Assembly: GCA_963662175.1 (NCBI GenBank)
Contig: OY759216.1
Span: forward strand, 42,797,087 to 42,861,086
DNA length: 64,000 nt
Direction: 5' to 3'
Source of the DNA: Aradus depressus
Lineage: Eukaryota; Arthropoda; Insecta; Hemiptera; Aradidae
The translations under genes were made by a program, and so were the position numbers. Every line of letters begins with the position of its first letter. Within the stretch, counting starts at the first letter, position 1. Under the pieces are notes generated by a model, which saw nothing but the letters and a program-made list of their open reading frames with translations, was not told the DNA's origin and did not search any database. This document shows, one piece after another, positions 1-10,630 of the stretch.

Positions 1-27
1 AATTTCTCGAGATATGAGAACTCAAAT

Positions 28-655
28 CCCTCGAACGCTATAGGAATAGTATAGGAAAAGTTATGTAATCGGTCAAAACTTCGATGTGGAGTTTTCAACG
101 GAATTTCATGTTTTCCGAACTTTAGAATCCAAATATGAAAAAAAAAATCTGTCTGTCCGTGTGTCTGTGAACACCATAACTCCCGACAGAACGAAGGTAT
201 CGATACGAAATTTTATAAGTGAATCCAGAACCCTCTAACGACGACACCTATTGTTTTTTAGCCATATCAACCGAAGGAAAGAAAGGGATTAGGGGGGGGA
301 AGCTTAACATAGAAACTCTAATAACTGCCAATAAAATGAATGTATCGTCACGAAATGGTATATGCGTAACCAGAACCACACAAGGATATCCCTATATTTT
401 TGTGTTAAGCTACATCTCTAATCCCTCCTTCCCTGTGGCCGATTTGACTGAAAATCAATAGGTGACTTCCGTAGAGGCTTCTGGATACATATATAAAAGT
501 TCGTCTCGATACATTCATTCTATTGGAAGCACAGACATACATTTTTTTTTAATTTTTAAAATCAGGAAGTTGGAAAACGTGAAATTTTGATTAAATCTTC
601 GCATCGAGTTTTTGACCGATTACATAACTTCACATAGCTCGGGAAGTAATAAATG
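28..655. repeat. TTCCCC-family repeat, inverted (fold-back) copy
   Basis: The left half (about 28-400) reads in + orientation from the family start, with GGAAAAGTTATGTAATCGGTC at its head. The right half (about 400-655) is the same end in reverse complement, finishing GACCGATTACATAACTTC. The copy is therefore a head-to-head inverted pair. The internal phrases 'ataactgccaat..atgaatgtatcg' and 'gatttgactgaaaatcaatag' are the family's periodic units. The 80-codon frame at 219-461 is repeat sequence, not a gene. Confidence 0.6.
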
Positions 656-1020
656 ATTGGATTCTGAATACACATAAAATTTCATGTCAATACATTCATT
701 CTATCAGTGTTCAAAGACTTTTTTTTTTTTAAATATTTGTTCAAATATAGAATTTTACTCAATAAAAATAAGATAGATTCTGATTGACATAAGGAATAAT
801 TATCCTAAAAGAACACACATAGACAGTGATGATGGGAGTGCTTCCCGGAACGTTTGTAATGGCTGTGTTTTGAGAAGAGAAAAAATAAATGGGAGATGTG
901 TTGCTATAATTATATATATTCATTTTTGGAATCAGAAGGTTGGAAAACAGGAAATTCCGGTGAAAACTCAACATCGAACTTCTGAATACATAACATACAC
1001 TTCGTATACCTGGGGAAGTA
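640..1020 (-). repeat. TTCCCC-family repeat, interrupted copy
   Basis: Minus-oriented family sequence occurs at 640-735 and resumes at about 920-1020, ending CTTCGTATACCTGGGGAAGT, which is the family's terminal motif. The intervening 735-915 is unrelated and carries a hammerhead-like motif, so it is probably a later insertion. Confidence 0.55.
735..915 (+). repeat. Penelope-like cassette remnant with hammerhead-like motif
   Basis: At about 825-860 the sequence reads TGATGATGGGAGTGCTTCCC followed by GGAACG. This is a short stem-loop between a TGATGATG box and a degenerate GAAA box, the arrangement seen in many other cassettes of this window. The segment splits a TTCCCC copy. Assignment is by motif only. 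Confidence 0.4.
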
Positions 1021-1139
1021 ATAATAATATAGCAATTATATTATATAGCAATTATATTTATATAGCCTTGAAAATTGATACATTCCGGATGTTTTTACGT
1101 ATTTTTTTTTTCTTATTATATATATATGGTTGCAATTAA

Positions 1140-1745
1140 ACAAGCTGTACCAGGTTAGTTTGTGCTGAAAATAAGTGAAAATAGGAGAAATAATTGTTAA
1201 TAACGTACAGCAAAAGGCTTCGTGTAAACTTAAGGGGCAAGGTCTGCCACCAAAGGCTAAAACTGAACTGAAAAGTCAGCACACAGACCACACCACCCGG
1301 GACAAGTAAGTTCCTACTTCTGTAATATCTGCAATATACCCATTGTAGACTTCCAAACACCAAACCCGTTCGCGAGACTGGCCACTGAGGAAACACAGAA
1401 CAACGACAAGGAGGAAGAACAGTCGCAGGAGGCGGAACCAGCAAAATATATACAAAGATCCTGCAAAATATCAAAATTCTGACTAACGACTTAACACAAC
1501 TTCTGACCACAGAATTCTCAGTAGAGACCAAATCTCTCCAAAGTATCATCCTCACAAATACATCAGACGACTACGTAAAGTATCTGGAAAGTCGAAAAGC
1601 AGAATTTCACTGCTACCAATTGCCAATAGTTATTAAGCAGATCCATCCCGTTTAGTTGTGGAAATCCACACGAGTGATAAGAGATTTAAGAAGACAAGTA
1701 TAATAATGACTTTCAGCCAAATCAAGGGAATGGGAAATTCGTCAG
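1140..1745 (+). pseudogene. Jockey-type LINE ORF1 (gag-like) relic
   Basis: Around 1450-1650 one + frame reads IYTKILQNIKILTNDLTQLL and continues to YVKYLESRKAEFHCYQLP. This matches the layout of the PRE_C2HC-type region of Jockey-clade ORF1 proteins, which bind element RNA. Downstream, in another frame, LVVEIHTSDKRFKK fits the following beta-strand region. Frameshifts and stops before and after show it is dead. A 139-codon minus-strand frame over 1136-1555 is only its shadow. Recognition is from family knowledge; no zinc knuckles remain. Confidence 0.6.
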
Positions 1746-2249
1746 AAAATGCTTAGATGAATGAGTGAAAATTTTCTCTTAAATTTTGCTTAAAGAGGTC
1801 ATGCCTGGTAATGGACAGATAGAACTGAACACCTACTTGAAGACAAACAGACGGATGAATTGACAGCTGTAAAAATAAAATAATGCTAGAGGAAGGAAGA
1901 AAGCTTTCCAATTTAACCTCATTTGAAAATAGACGGTTGGGATGCCCACACATACTTTGGGCAAGTTCACTGACCCACCGTCAGCTCACCGACTTACACT
2001 AGATTAATAAACATAACCTTTATTTAGCTTAGCTTGGCCAACTATTCCAACGGGTTTATTTCACAGCCCAGAAGATACTCAGTACAAATCATGAACCAGA
2101 ATTGCAAAGAAATTGTGAAAATGTCAGTGGTTGCATTGCAAGATTGGCGTGGAGGATGTGGGTGCCAAAGGCGGAGAACCCAAAACAAAATCAAGGTGTG
2201 GGGTGAACTCACCTATATCACGGTTAGCCATCCACTGATACTTTTTCTC
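1746..2249. other. Unassigned AT-rich stretch
   Basis: No family or gene was recognised. A 78-codon + frame at 2034-2270 has no recognisable domain and runs into the Helitron-like segment, so it is not called. Confidence 0.4.
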
Positions 2250-2385
2250 GTTATCTATACTAATACATAAAGAGAGAAAGTTTATGTATTTGAGAAAATC
2301 TCAAAAAATATTGGATTTGGATAATTTTTTTTTTTTACAGTTGGGAAGCTTATTTCTTTACAAAATAAAAAAAAACATATGTTTA
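2250..2385 (+). repeat. Helitron-like 5' end fragment
   Basis: The start TCTATACTAATACATAAAGA, followed by a 'gtttatgtatttgagaaaatctc' stretch and 'gttgggaagcttatttct', is shared with an inverted relative at 10435-10625. TCTATACTAATA-type starts are common on non-autonomous Helitron-like repeats of arthropods (general knowledge). It is truncated where the Penelope-like cassette begins. Confidence 0.4.
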
Positions 2386-2417
2386 AAAAAATATATTGTC
2401 TATTTCACAAAATATAT

Positions 2418-3572
2418 CCAATCAGCCTGTTGCCGACCATATCAAAAGTGTTTGAGAAAATTATCCTTCGACGGCTTTTGACTCACCTGGACTCAACGCA
2501 AACTATCCCGGAGCACCAGTTTGGATTCCGTTCGAATCACTCGACACTCCACCAGCTTCAGCGGGTCACTGAAGCTATTATCAAAGGATTCGAAAAGAAG
2601 GAGTATACAGCTGCAGCATCGCTAGACGTGGCAGCCGCGTTCGACTCCATCTGGCATGAGGGGTTGCTGTACAAACTTCACTTGACAGGACCACCGCAGT
2701 ACCTTCAGAATATGATCTCATCTTTCTTGAGGGATCGCTCTTTCCAGGTCAGGATCAACGCCGCGGTCAGCAGACGGAGGACGATAGGTGCAGGTGTCCC
2801 TCAGGGAGCTATTCTCAGCCCAGTTCTTTTTAACTTATACTGCCATGACATGCCAGTCCCGCAGACCACGGTGCTTGCTACCTATGCGGACGACACTTTA
2901 ATACTAGCACAACACTCCGATATTCACATTGCCACACACACTCTCCAATCAGCTGTCTCCATCATCTCAACTTGGTTTTCTAACTGGAAGTTAAAATTAA
3001 ATCCTTTGAAATCATCAGCCAAAATTTTTTCTCTCCGCCAAATACGCCAAACCAACAACATCCAAATTGACAATACTGATATTCCCTGGAATACTTCACA
3101 ACAAACATTAAAATATCTCGGTTTACACATGGACACAAGACTTACATGGCACACCCACATCTCAACAAAACTAACACAAGCATATCAAAGACTCTCACAA
3201 CTTTATCCACTCATTAACCGCAACACTCCACTCCGCCCAAATTGCATCAAAATCTTGTACACATCACTATTACGTCCACTACTAACATATGCTTGCCCAA
3301 TATGGTACAGTGCAAGCAAAACAGTAAAACGAAAATTACAATCATTCCAAAACAAAACCCTCCGCATAGGTCTCAACGTACCGTGGTTCGTGAGAGGCAG
3401 TATAATTCATAAAGAACTGGACATAGCTCCCATGGACACCGTCCTGCGATCTCTGACTGAGACGTTCCTCCAGAACCTGCCCCTCAGCCCTGGAGCTGTC
3501 CACTTCAATATTGGACAGCCCACTGCACATCGCCGACTGCGACCCAGACTCCCACAGGACATTTTAACTTAG
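2418..3572 (+). pseudogene. LINE ORF2, reverse transcriptase part (truncated at N-terminus)
   Basis: This encodes about 384 residues ending at a normal stop. RT motifs appear in order: PISLLPTISKVFEK, EHQFGFRSNHST, motif A LDVAAAFDSIW, motif B GVPQGAILSPVLF, motif C TYADDTLIL with the YADD catalytic pair, motif D WKLKLNPLKS, then LKYLGLHMDTRLTWHTHI. The C-terminal thumb-like region includes NKTLRIGLNVPW. All three catalytic aspartates are present. The endonuclease domain is absent, and the nominal ATG at 2379 lies in flanking DNA before the TSD boundary, so it is not a true start. The YLGLHLD and NVPW signatures point to the Jockey clade. Confidence 0.9.
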
Positions 3573-3689
3573 ATTTTAGTTTTATTTATCACTATTAATG
3601 TTTTTTTTTTTTTTTTTTTTGTTTTTTTTTTCTGTATTTTGTCATTTTTGTGAAAGGCACTTGAATGCCGGCCCAAATAAATTACTTTC
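2418..3689 (+). mobile_element. 5'-truncated Jockey-like LINE with perfect 15-bp TSD
   Basis: The duplication TTTCACAAAATATAT occurs at 2403-2417 and 3690-3704, directly flanking the element. It contains the 3' part of ORF2 and a short 3' UTR with a poly-T run at about 3600-3630. The perfect TSD and frameshift-free ORF suggest recent insertion. Truncation inside the RT domain is the usual outcome of incomplete target-primed reverse transcription. Confidence 0.9.
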
Positions 3690-3716
3690 TTTCACAAAAT
3701 ATATATAATATTGGAG

Positions 3717-4055
3717 AGGGAGCCGGTAGCTCAGTGGTATGCGTGATTGTCATCTGAGCTCAAGAACGTGGGTTCGAAACCCGACCGAGGCCCTTAGTTT
3801 ATTTTATATGGGAGGCAAAATAAACTTAAGCACGCCGTCCTTCGGATGGGACATTAAGCGATGGTCCCGAGCCTGCACGATGTCAGGTACTCGTTAAAGA
3901 CCCCTGCCCTAGGTGAATAAAAATTTACGGTAGGCAAAATTTAGGACTCCCACAGTAGAGTCGAGCTCATGTCCACCAGAGTGACGAAATAGCGCTCTGG
4001 TAGTAGGCGATATGACCTCGTAGTTAAAGCCCAGGCATGAGTCATAATAACTAAC
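3717..4055 (+). mobile_element. SINE-A, full-length reference copy
   Basis: A 339-bp SINE flanked by 13-bp duplications with one mismatch (TATAATATTGGAG at 3704-3716, TATAATATGGGAG at 4056-4068). The tRNA-like head has an A box (TAGCTCAGTGGTATG) and a B box (GGTTCGAAACC), which act as an internal Pol III promoter. The body has a small palindrome (TTTATTTTA..TAAAATAAA), a 'CCTTCGGATGGGACATTAAGC' core, a 'CACCAGAGTGACGAAA' block and the tail CATAATAACTAAC. The TTCGGATGRGACGTTAA core resembles the conserved central domain of Deu-type SINEs; that is a recollection and was not checked. Expression would come from the internal promoter, and mobility needs a partner LINE. Confidence 0.9.
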
Positions 4056-4375
4056 TATAATATGGGAGTACTTTATTGCTATAATCTTCAGGCAAGAGTA
4101 CTAAATGAAAGTCCTGATCAGAAATAGGTTTTAAACACTGACACAACTACTCAGTGAAATCAACTTTTGCACAACACAGCAACGAAAACAATCACCATTT
4201 CGATATAAATACAGGAATACAATACCTACATTTTTGTTTAATTTTATTTTAAATGTTTTCCATATTTTAAATTTTAACGTACAGAAGGAACAGTAGTATT
4301 TTTTTTAAAAACTTAGGTTTTTTTTATTAAGTGTTTTACAATATCTCTCTCAAAAAAAAGTTAAGTATCATTATT

Positions 4376-5305
4376 TATTTTCGGTGGACATAGGCTTTAC
4401 GTACATCTTCACGCTTTATCCAAAAGGGTGCTGAGCAGTGATGGTAAAGCAGAAACGGGCGTTCGGGCGCCATTTATTGCATACAGAGCCTAAACAGTTG
4501 AAGATGTATGAAAATAATGTATGAAGGAATTGTTGGCAATAAAATGTTCTATTAAAAAGTTCACGACAACATCTATCTATAGCAGATAGCCTTCAATAAG
4601 TGCTTCTACCTCCATATATAGATCTGCAGTTTTGTCTGTCCGCATGTCGGTAACAAGTTGTTAATGTTCAACCCCTCTTTTAACCCTTCCCCTTTGGCCG
4701 ATTTAGCTGAAAATCATCACATGTCCTCCTTATCCCCATATATTATTACACGTATAATATATAATTTATTTCTATCAAAAGTTATAGTGTCCAAAAAACA
4801 AACAGAAAGAGAAACATGATTTTTTTACTTTTTTCATTGAAGTGTAAACAGATATCCGTGACTGGCTTTAGCTCTGACTGCGTCTTTATTCCGTTGTCGT
4901 GTTACGTTACTGATACCACAGAAGGTTGTAAGATATTCTAGCAAGTGCTGTGAAAATACTTTCCGAATTATTGTGAAGCATTTTTGAGTAATAAGTCAAA
5001 CGGAAAATAATTTAATATTCCTATATTTTTTTCTAATTTTCTAATTGGGATTATATCGTAATTACACGACTATTGTCAAGAAAATAATTGTAAATAATGA
5101 ATTATAAATAAATAATACCTCGACATAGAGACATATTCATATTTAACAGAAAGCAAAATTAAAAAAACGAGACATTATCAGATTATAGATATACTCGTAT
5201 TAATATTCAGGGTGTTCATATATATATACAAATTAATGTAATTAACTTATGTCATACACAACATGTATATTCACATGTATCAACATAAGATTTATGTGAA
5301 TACAG
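4376..5305. other. Unassigned AT-rich DNA with one TTCCCC-family shard
   Basis: About 4625-4800 has degraded minus-strand TTCCCC phrases ('cctttggccgatttagctgaaaatcatca'). The rest is AT-rich with no recognised family or gene. Confidence 0.4.
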
Positions 5306-5307
5306 TG

Positions 5308-5371
5308 AATTGTTGACCGATTACATAACTTCCTATATTCTACGTAAAGCTGAGAAAGTAATAAACATTTT
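5308..5371 (-). repeat. TTCCCC-family terminal fragment
   Basis: Ends with TTGACCGATTACATAACTTC and a degraded 'ctacgtaaagctgagaaagtaa'. Only the terminal roughly 64 bp of the family remains. Confidence 0.5.
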
Positions 5372-6250
5372 TCACTAAACTCAACTGAATTCCGAAAATA
5401 CCTAGAAATAATTTATTTGATATAAATTCATTCTTTTTTTTTTGGTTCTCTTTTCTCTGAGTGCTACAAAGTCCTAGAGTTGATACAGTAGATGTAAATT
5501 GGCGAGGAGAGTGTTTCACAGAAAAAAAGCCCGCAATGAAAACACAATTCCAAGAAATATCGGTGATTGTCCAGGATTGGAAAAACTGTATTAGTATCGG
5601 GTGGTTTTACCCGGAATTCATTGTTTGTGATCTATCGGGAATTTTTTTTTCTCTTTGTTTTCTGGGTGTAATTGTTTTCATCTGTCTCATTTCAATCAGA
5701 TCTTTTCCAATAACACACAGATGGACTCAGACCAAATCCTGAGTTTATTTGTGAAAAGTAATGATGTCATTAAAAAAGCTTCGATTCGGAGAAGGGAAAC
5801 AGCCCAAAACGATCTATCCTAAGATTTTTTTTTTGTCTTCTATTTATAAAGATGCAACTGTTGCTGGGTGCAACAACCAGCATCTATGATGTACATATAG
5901 ATCCATATCTATACACCATTGGCGAGAATGGGGTGTGAGAGGGAGACCACCCAGTGGTAGGTCCTTGGGACGAAAATTTATCTTAATTATTAGGACAAAA
6001 AAAAAAAAATTATGTTATGGAAAATAATGTTGAAAAATATTAATAACGAATATGATTCAAGGTGGCGGTTAGTCGTGGTTCCACCTTCTCTTCATCCTTC
6101 GTGGGGGGTTATTTGGTAAGTGTTGTAAAGATAATGTACGTATTTCTGGGTTCGTATTGGTGTAAAGTTTGCTAAAAAAACCCGTATATAAGTGGTTTGT
6201 ATTGTTTCAGGTATTGTGTGTACCATGAGTTTGTTAGGAAGTGGTCTGTT
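5372..6250. other. Unassigned DNA
   Basis: No recognised repeat. A 93-codon + frame at 5461-5742 contains a hydrophobic run (about residues 60-78, FFSLCFLGVIVFICLISI). It has no family signature and its flanks do not look genic, so it is left uncalled. Confidence 0.4.
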
Positions 6251-6253
6251 GCT

Positions 6254-6344
6254 AGTTAGTTATTATGACTCATGCCCGAGCATTAACTACGAGGTCATAT
6301 CGCCTACTACCAGAGCGCTCTTTCGTCACTCTGGTGACATGAGC
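6254..6344 (-). mobile_element. SINE-A, 3' fragment
   Basis: Only the last roughly 90 bp of the family remain, beginning with the inverted tail GTTAGTTATTATGACTCATG. It sits tail-outward about 10 bp before a + copy, giving a head-to-head inverted arrangement. Confidence 0.75.
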
Positions 6345-6353
6345 TATATAAAA

Positions 6354-6622
6354 TGAGGGCGCCGGTAGCTTCTGAGCTCAAGAACGCAGGTTCAAAACCC
6401 GGCCGAGGCTCTTAGGTTTCATATCAGAGAGGTAAAAAAACTTGAGCACATCGTCCTTTGGACGGGACGTAAGCGATTATCCACCAAGCATGTGTGCTGT
6501 CAAAATCTAGGTCTCCCACTGTAGAGTCGGGCTCATGTCCACCAGAGCGACGAAAGAGCGTTCTGGTAGTAGGCGATATGACCTCATAGTTAAAGCCCGG
6601 GCATGAGTCATAATAACTAACT
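6354..6622 (+). mobile_element. SINE-A, internally deleted copy
   Basis: Starts GAGGGCGCCGGTAGCT and ends CATAATAACTAAC. The A-box region has lost about 14 bp and the segment between the core and the 'gtctcccactgtagag' block is shortened. Confidence 0.8.
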
Positions 6623-6835
6623 AAGTAAGCTACAGTAGGGCTGACTCAAGATATTTCATCTCAATATCCCAGAAGCTTTTTAACTTATTTACAACGACAC
6701 AGATTCGGAGAACAACATATCTCCTAAGAAGATGATCTAAATATGTTTTAATTCTACCCCAAAATACACTATTATAGAGTTGATCTAGCTAAATAGCAAT
6801 TCTGAGAACATTTCTTTCCTTTTGAATTTTCAGTA

Positions 6836-7234
6836 TTTATTTTCCCAGCTATTCGGGTAAAGGGGAAGTTATGTATTCAAGCAGAAATTCATTATATTCT
6901 TTAAAAAAAATCCGTATTTACGTGTGTGTGAACGCGATAACTCGATAGAATGAATACAGGGGGATCTAGGAACCAGTATGGGAAGGAGGGGGGGGGGGGG
7001 GGGGGGGGGTCGAAGGGAAGAGGAGATTCAGAGAAGGAGGTCCAACTCAAAAACCCAAATAACGGTCGATATGACGAATCAACACTAAATTTAGTATGAT
7101 GATTCAGAGAAGTCCAAGTCCTTGAGTAAGATATTGAATTTCAACCAAATCGATAAATTGGTTTCAGAGGGAGAGCAAAAACTTAGTGGATTAATTCGAG
7201 GTGAGGAAGTACATTACCGGTGATTCACCGACTC
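6836..7234 (+). repeat. TTCCCC-family repeat, end-to-end copy with poly-G tract
   Basis: Begins CCCAGCTATTCGGGTAAAGG, passes a run of about 20 G at 6988-7009, and ends GGAAGTACATTACCGGTGATTCACCGAC. The poly-G lies where the family consensus has a purine-rich 'gggaagggggattaggggg' tract. The terminal CGGTGATTCACCG is a perfect short palindrome. Confidence 0.6.
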
Positions 7235-7607
7235 TTTTTTTTTTGCTGTTCTTTTATTCAAATCTGACAGTTTGCAAAGTAATTTAAAAAATCTATTTAA
7301 TATTCCGCAGGCGTTTTCATTGGATTTCGGATTCGAATTTCTGTATTGTAACTGACAATGAAATAAACTTTCCGAAATAGGGAACCAGGAACAAGGGGAA
7401 TACAACGAATTACTTAATAACAATAATAAATATTGATTTAATTGATAGGAAGTAGTTGGGAATGTTACATAACTCTATTATTAAATAACAGACATTACTT
7501 AACTAAAACGGTAATAACATTCCATTAAGGTCAGGTTTTGTTTTTTTCAACATTCAAAGAAACATTTACACATTGAAAATGTTCACTCCAAAGTACGAAC
7601 ACTTTTT

Positions 7608-8575
7608 ATTACTTCTCCCTAGCTATATGAATTATAGGGGAAGTTATGTAATCGTTCGAAAATTCGATCAGGAGTTTTCAACGGAATTTCATGTTTTCCA
7701 ACCTCCAGATTTCAAACATGAAAAAAAAAAAATCTGTTTGTTAGTGTGTCTGTGCGTATAAAATAATACACGAGATTTTATATGTGAATCCAGAACACTC
7801 TAAAGATGGCGCCTATGGATTAGGGGAGAGACTTAACTCTAAATCTCTAATAGGTGCTATTGTAATGATTGTATCCACACAAAATTTCATATGTGTATTC
7901 AAAACCCCCTAAGAACGACACTTATTAATTTTCAGCGGAAGTGGCAGAAGGGAAGAGGGGAACCGAATGTGGGCTAAATGAAAAATCGCAATAACTGCCG
8001 AAATATTGAATATATTAAAATGAAATTTCATATTTGGAATCAAAACCCTATAAGGACGATACAACAATTTTCAGCGGAATCTGCAGAAGGAGGAGGGGGT
8101 CAGGAAGGGGGGGGGGGGGGCTCAACTCAAAAAAACCAATAACTGCCCATGTATCGACATGAAATTTCATGTTGATTTTTTCCGGAATTTTTTTCAGAGG
8201 TGTCTTTTTTTTTATTTTTGTCAATATTTCGGGACACTTTCACGTCCCATCGTGATACACAAATATAGTCAAAAAAAAAAAAAAAGAAACCTGAAACAAA
8301 TACCGGAAAAAAACAACATTTCGACATCCCAAAGAAGCTTAAGAAACACATGAAATTTTATACTTAAAGTCAAAACCCAATGGAGGTTCAGGGGAGGGGG
8401 CGCAATTCAAATACCCTAATAATAGCCGAAGTAATGTATTTATCGATACAAAATTTAGTATGACGATTTAGGAGCCCCGATGTAAGTCAACTGTTGAATA
8501 TTGCTACAAACGGTGAACTGATTTTGAAGACGGTGCGAAAAGTTACTTGATTAATTCAGTTAAGCTGGAGATCCA
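7608..8575 (+). repeat. TTCCCC-family repeat, long copy with several internal units
   Basis: Starts CTATATGAATTATAGGGGAA and runs through at least three internal units, each with 'atgaatgtatcga' or 'gaaatttcata' plus a G-rich tract (poly-G at 8107-8120). A foreign block at about 8175-8345 carries a hammerhead-like motif. Confidence 0.6.
8175..8345 (-). repeat. Penelope-like cassette remnant inside a TTCCCC copy
   Basis: On the minus strand about 8262-8220 reads CACGATGGGAC, a loop, then GTCCCGAAATATTG. This is a stem followed by GAAA. The block at 15950-15995 (minus) has the same motif in better shape, with a GGGACGT/ACGTCCC stem. Confidence 0.45.
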
Positions 8576-8900
8576 TATTTTTTTTTCAATGTGCGAGTTA
8601 GCCTCTTTCTTTCCGCAAAATAATTTTCAGTAATATTTCAAACTTGTATTGTTCATTTAGGTGGGATGAAGGTGTCATTACTTAAAGTGTTTCTACCAAG
8701 TAAGAAGAGGCAAGGCAATAAGATGGGACGACTCCATTAAACAAAACGAAACATCTCAGTGAGGGGATCTCAACATTTATTTAAACACCTTCTAAACTAT
8801 AGGGAAAAAACCTTTGTTTTACCCCTCAATATGGCCTCGTATTTCTTTACTTTATTTTCAAAAATATATCTTAATATAATTTTTGAAAATAAATAGCTCG
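8576..8900. other. Unassigned AT-rich stretch
   Basis: Nothing recognised on either strand. Confidence 0.4.
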
Positions 8901-8902
8901 TC

Positions 8903-9615
8903 GGTAAATTACCGACAATGTACTTCCCCAGCGCAAATTAATTTCTCCAACAGAAGCCAATCCACCGATTTAGTTGAAAATCAATAGGTAGGGGGCACAT
9001 CAGGGACATATACGTTGGTTGTTTATAATGTTGAAAAGGGTCTTGTGAGGTTGCGGGCTCCTTAGTGCTTCTACCAGGTACTTTTCTCTTAATTGGCTGA
9101 AGGCTGGAACCTCCATGAAGAAGTGGTGGATGTCGTCCGGTCGGTCTTCGTTGCAGACACTACTCTTCCCTGTAGAAGAGGTAGGTCACTCCTCCCACCG
9201 TCACTCTAGCCAGGCTTTCTCTACACAGCCGTATCTGAGCCAACACTCTCGTCCTCTCGATGTTTGTCCTCAGCTTTAAGTAGACGTTGTAGCTTAATAG
9301 GTGGATATGGATTAATATATACAATTTCGAGTGAATACATTTATTACTTCGGCAGTTATTGGGGTTTTTGAGTTATCGTTTTGAGTTTTCGAAAATCGGC
9401 AGGTGTCCTAATAGGGTCCAGGGTAGATACATGATTCCGGATACACATATGATATTGTAACGATGTATCCTTTCTTTGGGGAGTTATTGTGCTCACAGAC
9501 ACGCAAACAAACAGGACTTTTGGAATCAGGGAATTAAATCAAATTTCTGAGCGACTATAACTTCCCTCAAGTTTCGTATAGCTGAGAAACTAAACGGAAA
9601 ATATGATGGCTTCCC
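8903..9615 (-). repeat. TTCCCC-family repeat interrupted by a LINE tail
   Basis: Family sequence at 8903-9015 ('acaatgtacttccccagcgc', 'ccgatttagttgaaaatcaatagg') continues at about 9300-9615 and ends 'aacttccctcaagtttcgtatagctgag'. The roughly 280 bp between is a LINE C-terminus on the minus strand. Confidence 0.6.
9018..9298 (-). pseudogene. Non-LTR retrotransposon ORF2 C-terminus relic
   Basis: On the minus strand one frame reads LRTNIERTRVLAQIRLCRES, then VTVGGVTYLFYREE and a stop. A second frame then gives SVCNEDRPDDIHHFFMEVPAFSQLREKYL. The C..C..HH..E.PAF spacing is the degenerate zinc-knuckle region at the end of many LINE ORF2 proteins, here broken by a frameshift and with the final Cys replaced. 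It lies inside a TTCCCC copy and has no visible 3' UTR. Confidence 0.65.
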
Positions 9616-9619
9616 TGTT

Positions 9620-9927
9620 GGGGGCCCCAAAGTTCAGAGGTAGCGTTCTTGTCCACTAAGCTCAAAACCGCGGGTTCGAAACCCCGCCGAGGCCCTTGGG
9701 TTTTTTTGTCTGGGAGGTAAAAAAAAAATCTTGAGCACGCCGAACTTCGGATGGGTCGTTAAGCAATGTTAAGCAATACTCGTTAAAGACACCTACCATA
9801 GATGATTAAACCTAGGTAGGCAAAATTTAGGACTCCAACACTAGAGTCGGACTCAAGTCCACCAGAGTGACAAAAGAGCGTTCTAGTAGTAGGAGTTCAA
9901 GCCCGGGCTTGGGTCATAATAACTAAC
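9620..9927 (+). mobile_element. SINE-A copy
   Basis: The B box GGTTCGAAACCCCGCC and the core are recognisable. The core is altered by a short local duplication ('aagcaatgttaagcaat') and the A box is shortened. Tail CATAATAACTAAC. Confidence 0.8.
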
Positions 9928-10202
9928 ACAACTGTTGAAAAACGTAGTACCGACAGTAATATATTTTTCGATATTGTACTTTTATATGGGCTACATTTTT
10001 CCAAATATTATTTATTATTATTATTCCGATGTATGGAAATTCATTATTTCTACATCCAGAAGTTTCACTTACTGGTTGCATAACAGCTCGTTTGCCAAAT
10101 ACCTACACGTTACCCTACGCAAATTACATAATTAAATTGGAATAAGATTCAGATGAGACTGGAGCCGGCTGACTCTCAAAAACACAATTGTTAATGGAAT
10201 AT
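9928..10202. other. Unassigned AT-rich spacer
   Basis: No repeat or gene recognised. The 66-codon + frame at 9935-10135 is compositionally AT-driven. Confidence 0.4.
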
Positions 10203-10431
10203 TAGTTAGTTATTGTAACTCCCAGAGCGCTCTTTTATCACTCTGGTGGACATAAGCCCGACTCTACAGTGGGAATCCTAAATTTTGCCTACCCAGGTTT
10301 ATTCAGTAGGGATCCTCTTTAACGACATGCTCAAGGTTTTTCCACCTCCCAGATAAAAAACCTAAGGAGCTCGGCAGAGTTTCGAAGCCGCACTTGAGCT
10401 CAGAAGGCAAGCACGCTACGACTGAGTTGCC
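10203..10431 (-). mobile_element. SINE-A, internally deleted copy
   Basis: Starts with inverted tail TTAGTTATTGTAAC, then jumps directly to CCAGAGCGCTC (loss of the 'gggctttaactacgaggtc' block). It continues through the core to the degenerate head ending at the Helitron-like segment. Confidence 0.75.
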
Positions 10432-10630
10432 AGTGAAATTTTTCTTCATACTTCCTTGTCTTATATCTTCGCTACTCAGCTTCCTTTTGATAAAATCTAA
10501 AGATGTATAGCGTTGTATGCCCACTGAATAGAAATAAGCTTCCCAGCGGTGAAAGTATTATCAAAATTGGTTAAATAGTTTTCGAGATAACTCAAAAACA
10601 CAAACTTTCTTTATATATCAGTGTGGCGCT
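10432..10630 (-). repeat. Helitron-like 5' end fragment
   Basis: Read on the minus strand it runs 'tatataaagaaagtttgtgtttttgag', 'gataatactttcaccgctgggaagcttatttct'. It resembles the + fragment at 2250-2385. The 'aaaactatttaaccaattttg' wording is typical of decaying arthropod Helitron-type repeats (general knowledge). Confidence 0.4.

Larger units (their letters stand above)
2386..4375. repeat. Penelope-like palindromic cassette, split by a LINE and a SINE
   Basis: Three pieces of one cassette are visible: 'attgtctatttcacaaaatatat' before 2418, TATAATATTGGAG at 3704-3716, and 'gggagtactttattgctataatcttcaggc' at about 4064-4093. Together they match the uninterrupted cassettes at 51707-51940 and 61455-61655. 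The segment at 4318-4372 matches the stretch just after the 51.7 kb cassette. A LINE and a SINE have inserted between the pieces, each leaving a target duplication. Confidence 0.6.

Noticed and set aside
1136..1555. 139-codon minus-strand frame
   Set aside because: It is the antisense shadow of the Jockey-type ORF1 relic on the + strand.
2924..3160. 78-codon minus-strand frame
   Set aside because: Antisense to the LINE reverse transcriptase ORF.
3720..3800. Functional tRNA gene
   Set aside because: A and B boxes are present but the acceptor stem does not close and the sequence continues into the SINE body; it recurs as a dispersed family.
5461..5742. 93-codon open frame with a hydrophobic segment
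   Set aside because: No family signature, no start context or splice evidence, and AT-rich Phe/Ile codons make hydrophobic runs likely by chance.
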